This document shows, in pieces, positions 6,418 to 8,662 of a DNA stretch of 8,662 nt. How positions within the stretch are numbered: position 1 is the stretch's first letter; every line of letters starts with the position of its first letter. Source of the DNA: CAYPZL01 sp964415045 (GTDB lineage Bacteria; Planctomycetota; Phycisphaerae; Sedimentisphaerales; Anaerobacaceae). Below the pieces are notes generated by a model that searched no databases, had not been told where the DNA came from, and saw nothing but the letters and a program-made list of their open reading frames with translations. The position numbers were made by a program, and so were the translations under genes. The stretch spans positions 1 through 8,662 of the forward strand of contig CAYPZL010000212.1 of NCBI GenBank assembly GCA_964415045.1. Direction: 5' to 3'.

Positions 6418-6473
6418 GCGCGGGCACTGAAGACGTCCGCTGTGCCCGTGCTCTCTCGCAGGTGGTGAGAGAG
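6418..6473 (+). terminator. Tandem hairpins just after the flotillin stop
   Basis: Two stem-loops follow the stop codon at once. The first is 6418-6427/6442-6451 (10 bp with one G-U, 14-base loop). The second is CTCTCTC 6451-6457 with GAGAGAG 6467-6473 (9-base loop, extendable inward by a G-U and a C-G pair). They share base 6451, so they may exclude each other partly. Neither has a proper T-run, so they could be a transcript-end stabiliser rather than a classical terminator. Confidence 0.42.
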
Positions 6474-6475
6474 TT

Positions 6476-6500
6476 GTCATGCTGAACGAAGTGAAGCATC
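6476..6500. repeat. REP-like hairpin of the second composite repeat
   Basis: ATGCT (6479-6483) pairs with AGCAT (6495-6499) around GAACGAAGTGA, preceded by TGTC. The layout TGTC-stem-GAxCGAAG-stem-CT parallels the ATTGC/GCAAT units at 364-446, suggesting a related palindrome family. From memory, sequences of this kind recur between genes in many environmental genomes. Confidence 0.5.
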
Positions 6501-6549
6501 TGGGCTGAGAAAGGGAAGTCCGCCTCGCGCCAGAGGAGACGTGCGATGG

Positions 6550-6574
6550 CCGGATAGTCGCACGATTTGCGAAA
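6550..6574. repeat. 25-base box, copy 2 of a dispersed repeat
   Basis: It matches 451-475 at 20 of 25 positions with the same orientation. It lies 50 bases right of its hairpin, against 4 bases in copy 1, so the material between hairpin and box varies. It sits just upstream of the gene at 6615 and might contribute to that leader, but no promoter is evident within it. Confidence 0.55.
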
Positions 6575-6614
6575 CGCGGTACGAAGCGCAAGGTAATCAG
6601 GTAAGGGGTCGGAT

Positions 6615-6944
6615 ATGAACGCCATGACGCTAACGACCAGCTCTGGTGCCAAGATCGTCAATCCGAACGACGAGCAGATTCGCGAGGCCCTCTCGGCACT
6701 GGACGTGGGCCGCGATGATGAGGGATGGGCGATCCTGGAACAAACGGAGATGGACTACATACAGGTCAGCGGCGACCGAACCTCGAGCTTCGCCATGGAG
6801 TATCAAACAAGTGACACAGATCGCCACTACCGCGCCGCGCGCGAGGACTTCTCCCTCGAACAAGTGGTCCAAGCCTTCGCCGACTACCGCGACGGAAAAA
6901 TCGACTACTCCGCCTACGGCGACTGGTCCCGCATCACCTGGTAA
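6615..6944 (+). CDS. Hypothetical protein, 109 residues, no family assigned
   Basis: I do not recognise the family. The protein is acidic and soluble, with no signal or membrane segment. It is rich in aromatic and charged residues: an N-terminal hydrophilic part (NPNDEQIREALSAL), a central WAILEQTEMDYIQV stretch, an EYQTSD...HYRA segment and a C-terminal helix-like LEQVVQAFADYRDGKIDY ending in W-SRITW. The regular alternation of E/D with W/Y/F and the W at the C-terminus recall small single-domain proteins such as contact-dependent immunity proteins, but no toxin gene is nearby and I make no claim. AAGGGG at 6603-6608 lies six bases before the start; an in-frame ATG at 6624 is an alternative. 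High G/C third positions support real coding. It is followed by a GC-rich hairpin at 6973-6996. Confidence 0.75.
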   Translation: MNAMTLTTSSGAKIVNPNDEQIREALSALDVGRDDEGWAILEQTEMDYIQVSGDRTSSFAMEYQTSDTDRHYRAAREDFSLEQVVQAFADYRDGKIDYSAYGDWSRITW

Positions 6945-6972
6945 CCTCAAACCGTACGTCGCACCGGCGTGA

Positions 6973-7000
6973 CGCGCCCTTAACGCAACCGGCGCGCTTT
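6973..7000 (+). terminator. Possible terminator after the 109-residue gene
   Basis: CGCGCC (6973-6978) and GGCGCG (6991-6996) enclose a 12-base loop and are followed by CTTT. The stem is GC-rich but the T-tail is short, so termination would be partial at best. Confidence 0.4.
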
Positions 7001-7007
7001 GGGGGGC

Positions 7008-7036
7008 TTGCTGGGATCTCGGTCTGCGGGTATGAT
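7008..7036 (+). promoter_or_regulatory. Candidate promoter of the anchored methyltransferase
   Basis: TTGCTG (7008-7013) and TATGAT (7031-7036, five of six -10 bases) are separated by 17 bases. Transcription would begin near 7043, about 20 bases before the ATG at 7063. The -35 resembles that at 4302-4307 (TTGYTG). Confidence 0.5.
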
Positions 7037-7062
7037 ACGCGGCCTGTTTGGTCGGGCCTGGC

Positions 7063-7770
7063 ATGGGGAAGACTGATGATGATCGTTCGTCGGCTCGAAC
7101 TGATATAAACGAAAGTGCGAGTGGCATGGGAACAGTTGCGTATGTGTTTTTTGGCTTCGTCGGCCCGGTCTTGTTGGTCATTATCGGGTGGCGGCTGAGT
7201 TCCCGTCGTCGTTCGCTTCCTTGCCCGGTGTGGCTGCGCTGGATGGTCGAGATGGACAATCCCTTCACGAAGGCCAATCAGGCAGCGGTCATCGTCCGGC
7301 ACCTGGACCTTCAGCCGGGGATGGCTGTGCTGGATGCCGGCTGTGGCCCCGGTCGGCTTACCCTTCCGGTCGCCAGGGCTGTCGGCCCGCAGGGCACGGT
7401 GGTCGCGATGGATATCCAGGCCGGCATGCTCAGCCGCGTTCGGGAGAAGGCTCGGGTGGAAAACCTGGGAAACATCCGCTTTGTGCAGGCGGGCGTTGGT
7501 GAGGGCAAGCTGCAGCGGAATCACTTTGACCGGGCGCTTCTGGTGACCGTTCTCGGCGAAATACCGGATCGGGAAGCGGCACTGAAAGAGATTCACGGTG
7601 CGCTAAAACCCGACGGCATACTGTCGGTCACCGAAACCGTCTGCGATCCGCATTTCCAGAGTCGGAGCAAGGTGACGCAGATCGCTGTTGCGGCGGGTTT
7701 CAACGAGGCGGCCTTCTTCGGAAATCGCCTTGCATTCACTGTGCATCTCGAAAAAGCACATGGCGGCTGA
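7063..7770 (+). CDS. Membrane-anchored class I SAM-dependent methyltransferase
   Basis: The 235-residue product has an N-terminal hydrophobic segment (about residues 24-45), a basic stretch (WRLSSRRRSLPCP) and then a Rossmann-type methyltransferase domain. Motif I is V89-LDAGCGPGRLT, motif II ends in the acidic D117 (VVAMDIQ), and LLVTVLGEIPDREAAL and LKPDGILSVTE mark the later strands. The basic residues after the membrane segment suggest the catalytic domain faces the cytoplasm. The fold resembles ubiquinone/arsenite/small-molecule methyltransferases (Methyltransf_11/25/31 type), and the substrate is unknown. The start is uncertain: the ATG at 7063 is about 20 bases past a promoter-like element but lacks an RBS, a TTG at 7048 would be almost leaderless, and an ATG at 7126 would still keep the membrane segment. 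It is alone on its strand and convergent with the next gene. Confidence 0.86.
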   Translation: MGKTDDDRSSARTDINESASGMGTVAYVFFGFVGPVLLVIIGWRLSSRRRSLPCPVWLRWMVEMDNPFTKANQAAVIVRHLDLQPGMAVLDAGCGPGRLTLPVARAVGPQGTVVAMDIQAGMLSRVREKARVENLGNIRFVQAGVGEGKLQRNHFDRALLVTVLGEIPDREAALKEIHGALKPDGILSVTETVCDPHFQSRSKVTQIAVAAGFNEAAFFGNRLAFTVHLEKAHGG

Positions 7771-7800
7771 AGGGGCCGGCAGGCGTCATTGCGTCCGGCC

Positions 7801-7821
7801 GAGCCTGGCTTCCGGAGGCTC
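7801..7821. repeat. 6-bp inverted repeat between convergent genes
   Basis: GAGCCT (7801-7806) and AGGCTC (7816-7821) flank a 9-base loop, about 30 bases past the methyltransferase stop. There is no T-run. It may add to termination together with the larger stem at 7884-7917. Confidence 0.35.
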
Positions 7822-7883
7822 CCGAATAATCCTGCTCCGATCTATGCAGACCATGGAAGAGTCTGTCTCACGCAACGCCGCAG

Positions 7884-7918
7884 AAACGCTGAGGTGAGGC
7901 AGAACACACCTGCGTTTT
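7884..7918. terminator. Candidate bidirectional terminator between convergent genes
   Basis: AAACGC (7884-7889) pairs with GCGTTT (7912-7917), and AGGTG (7892-7896) with CACCT (7907-7911). This gives an 11-bp stem with a two-base bulge (TG, 7890-7891) and a 10-base loop. The 3' arm ends in TTTT on the plus strand and the other strand ends in GTTT. The position, 11 bases past the OMT stop (on the minus strand) and 113 past the other gene's stop, suits shared termination. Confidence 0.5.
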
Positions 7919-7928
7919 CCTCTGTGGG

Positions 7929-8576
7929 TTATCGGATTTTGTAGCTGATGGACATGCCGTCGTTTTTTTCCATGGAGGCTCGGATGATGGTGGTGTCGTA
8001 GTCGGGGCTGGTTTGGATGTAGTCGAGAAAGTCTTTCATGGCGCGTTTGGAGCGGATGACGTTGTCACCGACGACGACGGCGCCGACTTTGAGCTTGGGC
8101 TCGAGGATCTTGAAGTACTTGAAGTAGTCGCTTTTCAGAGCGTCGATGAAGACGAAATCGATGGGGCCTTCGATGTCGGGCAGCGTCTTGAGGGCGTCGC
8201 CCTCGATGCAGGTGACCGTGTTCTGTAGGCCCATTTTCTTGACGTTGGCGCGGGTTTCTTTGGCCCATCTCGGATCGATCTCGCAGGTGTAGAGGTGCCC
8301 GCCGGTGCGTTCGAAGGCGATGCCCATATTGATCGCGCCGTAGCCGCTGGCGGCGCCGACCTCGACGCCGCGTTTGGCGCCCGAGGCCTCGACGAGGATG
8401 CGGAGCATCATGGCGTCACCCGGCGTGGTGTTGAGGGCGGTGCGCTGGAAGTTGTCGATGAACTGCTTGCGAAATTCGGGGCTCACTTTGCCTTGATCTC
8501 CTGCAAGAACGACCAGACCGGCGACGGTTACGACGGCGAGACATGCTACAACTACGCTGAGAAGTTGACGTTTCAT
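7929..8576 (-). CDS. COMT-like O-methyltransferase with N-terminal signal or anchor
   Basis: The 215-residue protein is a class I SAM-dependent O-methyltransferase (Methyltransf_3/COMT-like). Motif I is G70-VEVGAASGYGA; the acidic residue binding the SAM ribose is E99 or D101 (CEIDP). The metal/catalytic set seen in catechol O-methyltransferases is matched by D145 (FIDALKSDY) and D171-N172 (VGDN). Unusually, residues 1-26 (MKRQLLSVVVACLAVVTVAG...) form a basic n-region and hydrophobic core, like a signal peptide or membrane anchor. C12 sits in a V-A-C lipobox-like context but is too near the N-terminus to be convincing. If exported it would lack SAM, so a cytoplasm-facing anchor seems more likely. 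I chose the start at 8576 because GGGAG lies six bases upstream; a start at 8603 would add nine residues without an RBS. An AT-rich stretch at 8605-8640 probably holds its promoter. Confidence 0.88.
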   Translation of the reverse strand: MKRQLLSVVVACLAVVTVAGLVVLAGDQGKVSPEFRKQFIDNFQRTALNTTPGDAMMLRILVEASGAKRGVEVGAASGYGAINMGIAFERTGGHLYTCEIDPRWAKETRANVKKMGLQNTVTCIEGDALKTLPDIEGPIDFVFIDALKSDYFKYFKILEPKLKVGAVVVGDNVIRSKRAMKDFLDYIQTSPDYDTTIIRASMEKNDGMSISYKIR

Positions 8577-8662
8577 AAGACACTCCCGGAGTCGATTCGG
8601 CATTTTCTATTTACTCAAGTTGACTGACTTTTTCGATTGGTCTGGGGCGTGGGGAACAGGAT

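Noticed and set aside
5558..6661. Long minus-strand open frame (367 codons) opposite the flotillin gene
   Set aside because: It arises from the E-A/A-E coiled-coil codons read backwards (L/G-rich product). The N-terminal part crosses the intergenic repeat, and no RBS or family was found.
8540..8552. Lipobox-like V-A-C at residue 12 of the O-methyltransferase
   Set aside because: The hydrophobic stretch before the cysteine is only about seven residues and the hydrophobic segment continues well past it, so a lipoprotein signal is unlikely.

Overview
The window (about 60% G+C by eye) looks like a chromosomal segment of a free-living Gram-negative-type bacterium. My best guess is a member of the Planctomycetota (Phycisphaerae or Sedimentisphaerae-like). 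That guess rests on the mix of a secreted FG-GAP/VCBS propeller, a Tat-exported amidohydrolase of the glucuronate-isomerase-like type, a large flotillin with an NfeD partner, and short dispersed palindromic repeats. It is an inference from gene content, because the window has no marker gene. No rRNA, tRNA, CRISPR array, transposase or prophage gene was seen.

Layout. Positions 1-518 hold no credible protein gene. The first ~175 bases form a run of six hairpins ending in a T-rich tract, a candidate structured RNA that may begin left of the window. Positions 364-475 hold a nested palindromic repeat and a box that recurs near 6476-6574. A secreted seven-bladed FG-GAP/VCBS propeller gene follows on the minus strand (519-1700). 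The 386-base gap to 2087 carries divergent promoter candidates.

From 2087 a tight plus-strand cluster reads: MNT nucleotidyltransferase, HEPN protein (14-base overlap), Tat-exported amidohydrolase (ATGA overlap). The first two are a classic MNT-HEPN toxin-antitoxin-like pair. The third is not a usual member of such modules, yet it appears translationally coupled to them. A likely new promoter at 4302-4330 then drives an NfeD-like membrane protein and a flotillin, a widespread pair linked to membrane microdomains. Tandem hairpins and the second copy of the dispersed repeat follow.

The right part has an unassigned 109-residue protein, a membrane-anchored class I methyltransferase (plus strand), and, convergent to it, a COMT-like O-methyltransferase with an N-terminal signal or anchor (minus strand). 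A bulged stem-loop between them is a plausible shared terminator. Three plus-strand promoter candidates share a 17-base spacer.

Most genes belong to recognisable families. The least explained items are the hairpin array at the left edge, the composite dispersed repeat, and the coupling of an MNT-HEPN pair to an exported hydrolase.
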